DNA of 64,000 nt, taken from assembly GCA_003013855.2 (NCBI GenBank), contig PVNU02000127.1, forward strand, positions 868,001 to 932,000, in the 5' to 3' direction. This document shows positions 22,116-33,800 of the stretch, in pieces. The stretch's first letter is position 1, and every line of letters starts with the position of its first letter. The DNA comes from Liriodendron chinense (Eukaryota; Streptophyta; Magnoliopsida; Magnoliales; Magnoliaceae). Under the pieces are notes generated by a model that searched no databases, was not told the origin of the DNA, and saw only the letters and a list, made by a program, of their open reading frames with translations. Position numbers and translations under genes: made by a program.

Positions 22116-25100
22116 CCAGAAGGCTTGCTTTTTATTAATCAACAACTAATGAAAAAGGTTTAGGGCAACACCCTTATAAAATTCAGAATTAGCATATTAC
22201 CAAAATACCTCTACTAACAAAAAAAAAAAAAAGACATTCACACGAAAAAAACATGCACACACTGACCCAAAACTCAAATAAGTAAAAATGCATATAATAA
22301 ACACAAATTTAAGATGACCGATGGCCTCCGATGATGGTACGATGAAAGTGGGTCACAACGAACCAAGGGTCCGATCACATCATCATTGCGATCCAACAGT
22401 CCGATCATCTTCTCCAAGCAACTTACACATGTCTTCCCAAGGTGGGGTCTTTTAAATGTCTCGGACTACATGTGTAAGGTTTTCGATGCTCCTCAAGTCG
22501 TCACGAACGATCCAGGCCCATCATCATCGAGCCATAAAGATATAGGTGTCACTTGCCTCTTATGTTGATAAACCCTAAAGGGCCTGATGTCCGCATCACT
22601 TTCCCTCATCTTATTACCAATTGGGGCTACTCCTAAGTTCCCTTGAATGCATTCATTCCTAATTATATCCTTCTTCAACTTGCCACTCATCCATCTCGAC
22701 ATCCTCATTTCAGCTACAACCATCCTATGAATGCGTTGTTCTTTAACTGCCCAACATTCCGTCCCATTAAGCATGGATATTCTTATAGCCATCGTATTAA
22801 ATTTCCCCTTAAGTGGTAGAGGATGATCACATAGAACTCTAGAAACACCTCCATTTCTTCCCTCCAGCTTGAATTCTATGGGCAACATTCTTCTCAATCT
22901 CTCTTTTCTCATGACTCATTGAGCCAAGATATTGAAAGTGATCATTTTGGGAAACTTCTTGGTTAGTAATCTTAACAAATTCCTCAATTCCACTCTTATT
23001 ATTAGTAAAATTGCACTCCATATAGTCTGTTTTAATCCGACTAATTTTAAATCCTTTATATTTTGAAGGACCGCTCCATAAACCTAGCTTCGTGTTTACG
23101 TCCTCCCTCATCTTATCAATCAAGTCTGTCTTCTGCGAACAACATACATCATAGAATCTCTTCTTGTAAATGCCTCATAACTCACCCATAACCAATGCGA
23201 AAAGGTACGAGCTGAATGCTAACATTGGTGTAAGCCTATAGTGGTCTTTGCATTTGTTACTACTCCCTCGCACATATCCTTAGTTATGTTAATATATCGT
23301 CTTAAAACTCTTTTTTTTCTCCTCAACACCCGCCAACTTAACTCTTTTAAGGACCCTATCACATGCTTTCTCTAATTCAATAAAGACCAGATGGAGATCC
23401 TTCTTCCTCTCCCTATATTTCTCCACCAATTGTTTAAGTAGGAAAATAGTTTCAGTGGGGCCTCTGTGCCTTGAAACCAAACTGATTTTCTAATATATTC
23501 ATCTCATGCCTTGGTCTTAGCTCCATCACTCTCTTCCATAATATGGCGCAAAGTTTAACCCCACGATTGTTAGTGTAACTATGCATGTCTATTAGGAAAG
23601 AGGAGAGGAAGAGAAGATAAAAGACTAAGAAGTATTGCTGGAAAATGTATGTATATGTTTTTGAACAATGGGAATTGATATTACGAGGCATTAGGGTGGC
23701 TTGAACTTGGGTTTCTATTGCATCCTACGTCTAACCAAGTTCCCTTTTATAGACTCTTGACACACCATCTTCCTATGGAGAGCATTAATTACCTAGGAAG
23801 CCTAAATGATACCTTCTATATTAGACTAGGGAACTACTTTCTAGATATTATTTTTTAAAATATATTTTTTTTATTTTCAAATTACAATTTCAACACTCCC
23901 CCTTAATTTGAAAATCTTGTACACCCATCATTTTTCTAAATTTAATGAACTTTGTAGTAGTCACCGCCTTGGTGAAAATATCTGCAAGTTGATCTTCTAA
24001 CTCGCAAAGCTTTAATTCGATTTGGCCTTTTCAAGTAACTCCCTAATGAAATAATGGCGTAACCTGATATGCTTTGATCGACTATTGATGCAGTATGAAT
24101 GCAGTTACGATACTAGGCTAAGATTAAAAATAGAATAAAATGAACAAATAAAAATCTATAGCCTAACATGTGATCCACATGCACACAAACCGATATATAT
24201 GTGGGAAAACGTGACGAACTGAGGCGGAAACAACCACCAGCCCTGCAACCCAATAAAATCGGACAAATCAATCATCCCAAGGAGGATTAGAACCTCCCCA
24301 CGAACGTAGGATTAACCCTAATTCAACGTAGGAGAACCTAGCTTCACCCGATTAGGAAAGTTGGGGTTTCCAAGATGAAATCAGAGATCTAATCAAATCT
24401 TAGTAATGGATAAGGCTGATTGTTCGGTTTGGAGAAAATAGGACAATGAGAGCAAAAAATCTGAATTCAGGGACTGCCCGCACGTGTGGCAACCACTCGT
24501 GTGGACGTGCGATCACACATGGGAGTCTAGGGAAGACTCCATGTGCAGTTATGCTCGATTAGGGTTGTTTCAACGTTGAGCAATGATCTATAAGAAGGAA
24601 AGATGGTGCAACGAATGAAGAATAATAGGAAAAGAGTTACCAATAATAGGAGTCGCAAGGTAAACCAATCTTACTACCTTCATCCATAATCGCCGAGGGT
24701 AAGAGGGGTGAGAGGAAGCATAGAGATGAAGGAGGGGATGCTTCACACCCTCCTAGCTTCTATCTCAACCTTGGCTTCTTACATAAGGGAAGAAAGAGAG
24801 GAGATTCTCTAAATTTTGGCAAAGAAAATGGAGGCTAGGGTTGGACATCCCCCTCATGATTTTATAATAAGGGTTTTGTTCTAAATTTACAATAATGTCC
24901 CTAATAACAAAAGCAAAAATACCCTATGTCCTAAACATGAAAAATGACAAATCTACCATCCCAAGAAAAAAAAAAATGTAACATCATGAGTCCAAATAAA
25001 ACAAAGTAACTAAACAACACCTGAACTAACTAACTATGGTCATTAGATGGTGTCCTATGTGAGCCAACCGATGGACGTACTAAAAAGTGGTACCAACGTG

Positions 25101-28100
25101 ATCTAACGGTTGAATGGTCACGTGAACACAATCTAACGGTCTAATGGACTCTAAATGCACTCACTATGCTCCATAGCTCCAATGCAGCCCACACGCACAT
25201 TAAATGTGCCACATATATAAACGATGTATGTGTGGGGTCTTCATGGCTCTATGACATTACACGTCTCCAAGCCATAGAGAGGTTGGTATCGTCGTAGGCC
25301 ATCTCCTCCGTCTCTGATATGTGCGGAACCCTCAGGGCTACGACGGCCTACGACGACACCAACTTCTTTGTGGGTTGGAGATGTGTAGTGCCATAGAGCC
25401 ATGAAGACCCCACACATACATCGTTCATATATGTGGCACATTTAATGTGCGTGTGGGTTGCATTGGAGCTATGGAGCATAGTGAGCACATTTAGAGTCCA
25501 TCAAACTGTGGGATTGTGTTCACGTGACCATCCGATCGTTGGATTACTTTGGTACCACTTTTTGGTACGTCATTGGTTAGATCACATAGGACATCATCTA
25601 ATGGCCATAGTTAGTTAGTTAGGATGTTGTTCAGTTACTTTGTTTTATTTGGACTCATGATGTTACATTTTTTTTGTTTGACATGGTAGATTTGTCATTT
25701 TTCATGTTTAGGACATGATATTTTTGCTTTTGCTATTAGGGGCATTATTGTAAATTTAATACAAAACCTTCATTATAAAATCAGAAGGAGGGGAACGTTT
25801 AGCCCTAGCCTCCATTTTCTTTGCCAAATTTTAGAGAATCTCCTCTCTTTCTTCCCTTGTGTGAGAAGCTAAGGTTGAGATAGAAGTTGAGGGAGGGTGT
25901 GAAGCCTTTCCCTCATTCGTCTCTACGCTTCCTCTCACCTCAGCGATTGTAGATGAAGGTGGTAAGATTGGTTTACTTGCGACTCCTATTGTTGGTAACT
26001 CCTTTTCTATTATTTTTCATTCATTGCACCATCTTTCCTTCTTATAGATCATTGCTCAACGCTGAAACAACCCTACCCGAGCATAGCTGCACATGGAGTC
26101 TTCCCTAGACTCCCACGTGTGATCGCACTTCCACACGAGTGGCTTTCACACTGTGCGGGCAGTTGCTGAATTCTAGATTTTTGCTCTCCTTGTCCTATTT
26201 TCTCCAAACCGGACAATCAGCTTCATCAATTACTAAGATTTGATTGGATCTCTGATTTTATCTTGGAAACCTTAACTTTTCAAATCGGGTGAAGTTAGGT
26301 TCTCATATGTTGAATTAGGGCTGATCCTACGTTAGTGGGGAGGTTCTAATCCTCCTTGGGATGATTGATTTGTCCAATTTTATTGGGTTGTAGGGCTTGT
26401 GGATGTTTCCGCCTCAAGTCGTCACGTTTTCCCGCATGATTATCAGTTTGTGTGCATGTGGATCACATGTTAGGCTATAGATATTTGTTTGTTCGTTTTA
26501 TTCTATTTTTAATCTTAGCCTAGTAGCGTAACTGCATTCATATTGCATCAATAATCGATCAAAGCACATCAAGTTACGCCATTACTTTATCACGGAGTTA
26601 ATTGAAGAAGGCCAAATCGAATTAAAGCTTTGCAAGTTAAAATATCAACTTGCAGATATTTTCACCAAGGCGGTGACTACAGAAAAGTTCTTCAAATTTA
26701 GAAAAATGATGGGTGTACAAGATTTTCAAATTAAGAGGAGTGTTGAAATTGTAATTTGAAAATAAATAAATAAAAAATCTAGAAAGTGCTCCCTAGTTTA
26801 GTTTAGAAGGTATCCTTTAGGCTTCCTAGATAATTAATGCTTTCCATAGTAAGATGGTGTGCATTTACTCTTGTATGTAGAATGTTCTCAAGAGTCTATA
26901 AAAGGGAACTTGGTTGGACGTAGGATGCAAGAGAAACCTAAGCTCAAGCCATCCTAAGCCTTGTAATATCAATTCTCATTGCTTTATACACACATTTTCC
27001 GGCAATACTTCTTAGTCTTTTAGTTTCAAAATGATTTTTGTTAGGCTCACTCATGAACCTTGAGACCAAGCTGACTACATGTACAATATCTGGCCTTGTA
27101 TTTGAAAGATAAATCAGCGAACCAACCTAAGCTTCTGTAAATTGAGGCATCGTCCTTCTATGCTCTATCATTCTTCGACAACTTTTGATTTGTAGCCATT
27201 GGACTTACGATGAATTTGCATTTTGACATGTTGAATCTCATTAAGAGATCATTAACATACTTTTCTTGTGAAATAAATATTTCGTCATGATTTTGCCTTA
27301 TTTGGATACCGAGAAAGTATCTCATAAGGCCGAGATCGGTCATTTGATATTCCTTCATCATCGCCCATTTAAATTCTTCTATCATCTTTGAACTGGTGCT
27401 AGTATATATCAAGTCATCAACATAGAGTCAGACAATAAGAAAATCATTCGTACATTCTTTCTTCACATATAAGGATGGCTCACTTGGACTCTTTTTGAAG
27501 CCGTTTTGATGAAAGTACTTGTCGATCTTACTATTTCATGCTCTTGGTGCTTGCTTTAATCCATATAGCCCTTGCTTGAGTCGATATACTTTTTCTTCTT
27601 TTCCTTTCATTATATAGCCTTGTGGTTGCTTAACATATACTTCTTCTTCAATTTCTTTACTGAGGAATGCCGATTTAACATCAAACTGAAAGACTTGTAA
27701 TTTTAATTGAGCTGCAAGAGCCAAAATAATCCTTATGGTTTCCATAAGAGCATTAGGAGTAAAAGTTTCATTGAAATCCATACCTTGTTGAGAAATAGCC
27801 TTTCGCCACCAATCGAGTTTTGTACTTTTGGATCGAGCCATCTTCATTATACTTAGTCTTGTAAATCCATTTCAAGCCAATGATATCTTTTCCTTGGGCC
27901 AATCAACAAGCCCCCATGTGCGGTTCTTCTCAATAACTACAATTTCTTCATTCATTGCTTCAATCCAAGCTCTTGTTTTACCTGCTTCTTCAAATTTTTG
28001 TGGTTCACATGTAAAGAAAGGAACATCACATGTGTCATAAATTTATCTTAGAGAACGTACCTTCCTTGGAGGCGAATTAGAATCGGATGAAGAACTACTT

Positions 28101-30844
28101 GATGAGCTTGAATAACTGCTTGAATTTGGTGTAGTAGGGCTTGATGGAGGAGAACATGGAGCTGGATTTGCCTTTGGTATAATTTTAGATTCTTTAAATG
28201 TTTTTAGGACTTGGTCTTGTTTCTCATCATATTTCCATCTTGTTGTTTCATCAAAGACCACATCTCTAGAAATCACCAATTTACCAGAAGTAGAATTATG
28301 AAGGCGGTAGGCTTTGGATTCTCCACTACAGGCTACAGCCAATAAATATGCATTTTTCCCCATTTTCATTGAACTTTTCTTTTGCTTTTTGTGATGGAAT
28401 GTGAGCATATGCAATGCATTCAAAACTTTGAAATTTTTTACCAACGGCCTTTTTTTATGCCATGCTTCATATGGAGTCATGTTTCTTACTGCTTTTATTG
28501 GAGATCTATTGAGGATGTAGACTGCCGTGTGTACAACTTCCGCTTAATAATCATTTGGAAGTCCTTTGCCTTTGAGCATGCTCCGAGCTATTTCTACGAT
28601 TGTTCGGTTCTTCCTTTCCGCCATGCCATTTTGCTGCGGAGTGTATCTGGTTGTGAACTCCCTTTTGATGCCGTTTGACTTGCAGAAATTCCAGAATTCT
28701 TTTGATGTGACTTAATTCTCTAGCACGATCCATCCTTAGAACTTTCAAGAATTGGCCGCTTTGTTTTTCTGCAAATGCTTTGAATTGAAGAAAAATAGTG
28801 AAAGCTTCTGACTTTTGTTAAGAAAATATATCCACATCATTCTGCTATAATCATCGACGAATAGTAGAAAATATCTCTTCTTGGTAAGAGACGGTGTTTG
28901 TGTAGGGCCACAAATATCAGCATGTACAAGTTCAAGAGGAGCTTTTGCTCTCCATGATGAACTTGTGAAAGGAAGCTTGTGAAATTTTTCGTAGATGCAA
29001 CATTCACAAACTTTATCTTCTTTGTTAATAAAAGGTAGACAAATCACCATATTCTTTTGCTTCAGCAATTTTAGGCCTCTAAAATTTAAATGTCCGTATC
29101 TCAAATGCCATAGCTAAGTTTCATCAGCTTATTCAAATTTAATACAAGATTTCTTTTTAGTGGTATGTTAAGAGGGAAAACCTTGTTTGATGTCATTTTT
29201 ACTTTTGTCACAATTTGCTTATTCTTCTTATCCAAGATCACGCATTCATCTTATCAAAATTTTCTGAATATCCTTTTTGAATCAATTGTCCAACACTTCG
29301 CAAATTTTGAGCCAAGCCAGGAACATAAGGAACATCATGGATAAGTTTAAAATTACCTCCTTTTGTTTATACAGCTATGACTCCCTTTTCTTCAATATTA
29401 TGAAGCTTTCCATCTCCAAGCTTTACTTGAGAATGCACTCCTTCATTCAAATCAACAAAACAACTCCGATTTCCTGTCATATGATTCCTGCAACCGCTAT
29501 CCAAATACCAAATAAACATAAAGAATATCGTGGATAAGTTTGGAATTACCTCCCTTTGTTTGTATGGCTATGACTCCCTTTCCTTCAATATTTTGAAGCT
29601 TTCTATCTCCAAGCTTTACTTGATGATGCACTTTTTCATTCAAATCAACAAAACAACTCCGATTTCCTGTCATATGATTACTGCAACCGCTATCCAAATA
29701 CCAAATATCATTTTATTCTTCTTGAGTATTCAAACAGGAATAAAATATATTTTTTTATTTTTCCGTCTTTTTAGAAAAAAAAATTGCTTCATTCTTTGTC
29801 TTGTACTAGTACCACCAATCTTTCTCTATATGGCCTGATTTTTTGCATATGTTGCATTTGTTGTACCAACAATCTTTATCAGCATGATTATCATTGAGAA
29901 TGAATTTGCTGGTTACCTCTTGAATTTCTTTGGTTGTTGAAATCAGTCCTTCCTCTGCCTCTTCCATAGCTACGGTTAAAGTTTGTCTTCCTGCGACCTC
30001 TTCCAGATAGCCATCTTTGATTTAGATGTGCCTCTTGACTTCTCTTGTCTGCTTCCGCATTCTTCTTTTCTAATATATTTATCTTGGACTGAAAATCTTG
30101 TTCTAAGCTTTGCTCCATGAACCTGCTCATCCTTTGTTCATGTGCTTGAAGAGAACCCATCAGCTCATGTAAACTTAGATAAATCTTTAGATTCTTCTAT
30201 GGCAGCTGCTACATGATCAAATTTGACAGGGAGAGTTCTTAAAATCTTCTCCACAATTTTTGTATATTAGATTGAATCTCCATAACTTCTAATTTGATTA
30301 ATAATACCGGAAACACGAGAGAAGTTTGAATTGACTCACCTTCCTTCATTTGTAAATTATCAAAATCTCTCCAAAGAGATTAAAGTTTGATAGTGATAAC
30401 CTTTTTCGATCCTTGAAATTCTTTCTTATAACCTTATCTTGATCCTTGAAACTAAACCCTATCTTGGAAGATTTCTTAATTTGGAGACTAGCAGCGTCGG
30501 GAGAGTTCTCAGTCAAATCCTTCTATAGACATCTTAATCTGGGAATAAGTCCTTCATCTTGTTGTCACACAAGAGGACAATGGTCATACGGCATTCCTTC
30601 GAAGGTGGCGGCTTTCGGATGGCTAGCTACCAGAAATCGAATTCTCACTTGTGATAATCTCAAGAAAAGAGGTTTAGTCATGCCTAGGGCTGTCAACGGG
30701 TCGGATATAGGCCGGATCAGTGATGATCCGTATCCAACCTGAATCCGATTCGGATCACAAGTATATGATCCGAACCCAACTCGTTTAAATTTTTTGAAAT
30801 CCGTTTCCGATCCGATTATGATCTGACCCGATATCCGACCGATA

Positions 30845-30881
<37 letters not shown>

Positions 30882-33800
30882 CTCATCTGTTTTTATTTTA
30901 TTTTATTTTATTTTATTTTATTTTTATCGGGTCGAGTCGTTAACAGGCCGGATCAAGGTTGATCTGAATCCGACCCGAATATTAAACGGATCATCTTTGG
31001 ATATCCGTATCCGTATCCGACCCGATTATCCGATTATTGATCCGAATCCGATTAAATCGGATCGGATACGGATCAAGATCCGTGCCATTGACAGCCCTAG
31101 TCATGCCAAACGTCTGCCTGCTTTGTGTCCAGCAAGAGGAATCAATCGACCACATCTTCATTCATTGCAAATGCACTGAAGAGCTCTGTTGGAGGATGAT
31201 GCGCTTAGCTGGAGTTTCCTGGTGCATGCCAAAGTTAATCGATGAATTGTTCTGCTGTTGGCACCGCGGATATAAGGGGGACTTTTGGAAAAAGAAATTG
31301 GCATGCCATTTTATTTGCAATCCTATGGGCTGTTTGGGTCGAAAGAAATAATTGCTGCTTTAGGAATCAAAATTCCTCTACTGCTCCGGTTTTCTCTAGG
31401 ACTTTGGTTCTTTTTAGAGGTTGGGCGCCTTGATTTCAGCTTTGTCAGGAGGTCACTAGGGGCATTAGGCTGTCCTAACTCTCTGTTTTTCTTTTCTTTT
31501 TGCTTTTGTAGTCGTTTCTTCGGCCGTTATGTTTGTTCCCATTGTTTCTTACTGCTTTTGTTTTTGTTTCCTCTGCTTTTCTGTTTGTTCCCTTTGTGCC
31601 GTTTTGTCCTTTTGATAAAATTTCTCAATTCTAAAAAAAAAAATCTCCCATGCTTCTTTTGAAGTTATTGCATGTAGGAGTTTGTGAAAATGCTTTTGCT
31701 CACTCCTTATTGGATGAAAAGTAGCGCTCTGGCATCCTTCTTTTTGTTCTTCTTGAATGCTTGTTGTGTTGCATCCGTCCATGTTGCTAATGCTGCTACA
31801 TTTTCCGGTGCTTCATAGCTGTCTTCCACCAGCTCCACAAGTCTCGTGAGATGAAGAGAGTCTTCATTTGAATGCTCCAATAGTCATAGCTTTCTCCTTC
31901 GAATATAGGCATCATATTTTGTGAATAGTTGAAGGTGGTGTTGCTGGAACTTGTTGCCTATAAGTATCTTGAACCTTGCTCTGATACCCAATTTGTTGGG
32001 AAAGAGGAGAGGAAGAGAAGATAAAAGACTAAGAAGCATCATTGGAAAATGTATGTATATGTTTTTGAACAATGGGAATTGATATTACAAGGCTTAGGAT
32101 GGCTTGAACTTGGGTTTCTCTTACATCTTACGTCCAACCAAGTTCCCTTTTATAGACTCTTGAGAAAGAACAATCTACATACAGAAGTAAATGCACACCA
32201 TTCTTCCTATGGAGAGCATCAATTACCTAGGAAGCCTAAAGGACACCTTCTAGACTAGATTATGGAGCACTTTCTAGATATTTCTTTTTTAAAATATTTA
32301 TTTATTTATTTTCAAATTACAATTTCAACAACATCTCCTTTATTCTTATAAATAAGTTCCATGATATATTTCTTTCATTCATCTTGCATTTTCTTTGATC
32401 TTACGATCTTGCTGAACAACTTTTTGTCAATCAAAATGACCTAGTATCTCCCATATACTTCCAAACCTCTATTAATATGCCATTTGGTTTGACTTCTGAG
32501 GGCCTTTCTTATTTTTATCATTCCAAATGCTTCTTTTACGTCAAGTAAATCCTCATCCTATGATAGCATCTTTGTTGAAATCCCACTACAGTGTGAGTGC
32601 GGGTGTGTGTGTGTGTGTGCGTGGGTAAAAAAAAAAGAGGAAAAAAAGTACCATGATATATTTCTTCCACTCATCTTGCATTTTCTTTAATCTTATGATC
32701 TTACCAAACAACTTTTTGTCAATCAAAATGACCTAGTGTCTCCTATACACTTCCAAACCTCTATTAGTATGCCATTTGGTTTGACTTCTGAGGGCCTTTC
32801 TTATTTTTATCATTCCAAAAGCTTCTTTTACCTCAAATAAATCCTCATCCTATGATAGCATCTTTGTTGAAATCCCACTATAGTGTGAGTGCCGGTGCGT
32901 GTGTGGGTGGGTGTGCGTGGGGTGCATGTGTAAAAAAAAAGGAAAAAAAGTACCATGATATATTTCTTCCATTCATCTTGCATTTTCTTTGATCTTATGA
33001 TCTTACTAAACATTTTGTCGATCAAAATGACGTAGTGTCTCCCATACACTTCCAAACCTCTATTAGTGTGGCATCTGGTTTGACTTCTGAGGGCCTTTCT
33101 TGTTTTCATCATTCCAAAAGCTTCTTTCACTTCAAATAAATCCTCATCCTATGAAAGCATCTGTCTCTAATGTCATTTGTGCTTATGGTTCCTTCTCTCC
33201 CTATGCTCTAAGAGTGTTTGTCATTTAATAGTTCTGAAAATAGTTTCTCCACCTTTCATTGATCTCATTGTCTTTTGTTGGTACCCTCTGATTATTGCTC
33301 TTAATGATCTAACATGATCTATGTCCCTATCCTCCCTCTGTCTCATTTTTGCAGATTTGAAGGTATCTGTCTCACCTTGTCCTCGCTCTATTCTAAAGAT
33401 CACCATAAGTCTTAAGTTTAGCCTCATTTACTACTTTCTTAGCACTCCTTTTGGAATTTCTATGTTCTTCGAAATTTTCACCGTTTCTAATCTATTGCCA
33501 GGCTTTGAAACATGAATGTTTCTCGTTAATAGCTTCTTTGTACATCGTCGTTCCCTCACCATGTTTCCTTACATGAGTGGCTTTTCTCTCTAGATACTTG
33601 TAAAACATCTTTTACCACCGTCTTAATGCACTCAACTATCTCATTCCACATGATATTAACTTATTGCTTAACATTTCGCTTTCTTTCTTTGATCAATTTG
33701 CTACTGAATAACCTTGTTTTTTTTCTCCATTTTAATTCTACCACCTCATTTTTTAACACCTATTAATTTCTCTCCGTTTCTTCCATCTCTTAATGTAAAC

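Larger units (their letters stand above)
23616..27021. repeat. 3.4-kb palindrome (inverted duplication) inside Copia
   Basis: Left arm 23616-25300, right arm 25345-27021, loop 25301-25344 (44 nt). The stem closes with GGTATCGTCGTAGGCC against GGCCTACGACGACACC. Each arm carries, from outside in, a Copia LTR piece, the end of the RNase H region, and about 1.2 kb of an unassigned segment (for example AATCATCCCAAGGAGGATTA in one arm and its complement TAATCCTCCTTGGGATGATT in the other). The arms are diverged but collinear. The outer right end breaks inside the LTR and abuts the Copia reverse transcriptase. Confidence 0.85.
30446..31643 (+). mobile_element. 5'-truncated L1 LINE inserted in Copia gag
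   Basis: Plus strand. Encodes the C-terminal zinc-binding tail of L1 ORF2: EFSVKSFYRHLN, WSYGIPSKVAAFGWLATRNR, and after an insertion CLLCVQQEESIDHIFIHCKC (Cys/His pattern) and WAVWVERNN. Then a T-rich 3' UTR ending in AAAATTTCTCAATTCT and an A11 tail at about 31633-31643. It splits Copia gag between the SKEAWEI and EFQGSKKV regions. The truncated 5' end and poly-A tail are the usual product of target-primed insertion. Confidence 0.85.
23590..32330 (-). mobile_element. Ty1/Copia retrotransposon, decayed and rearranged
   Basis: Minus-oriented element with LTRs at 31994-32330 (5') and 23590-23895 (3'). Next to the 5' LTR is a primer-binding-like TTGGGTATCAGAGC (reverse of 31978-31991), and next to the 3' LTR a purine tract (reverse of CTCCCCCTT at 23896). 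Order on the minus strand is gag, protease, integrase, reverse transcriptase, then a partial RNase H: the Copia order. It interrupts an RTE LINE and is itself interrupted by an L1 (30446-31643). Stops and a palindromic rearrangement (23616-27021) show it is inactive. Confidence 0.88.

Noticed and set aside
25241..25618. Genes at the palindrome centre
   Set aside because: The two frames on opposite strands are the two arms of one inverted repeat and have no domain signal.
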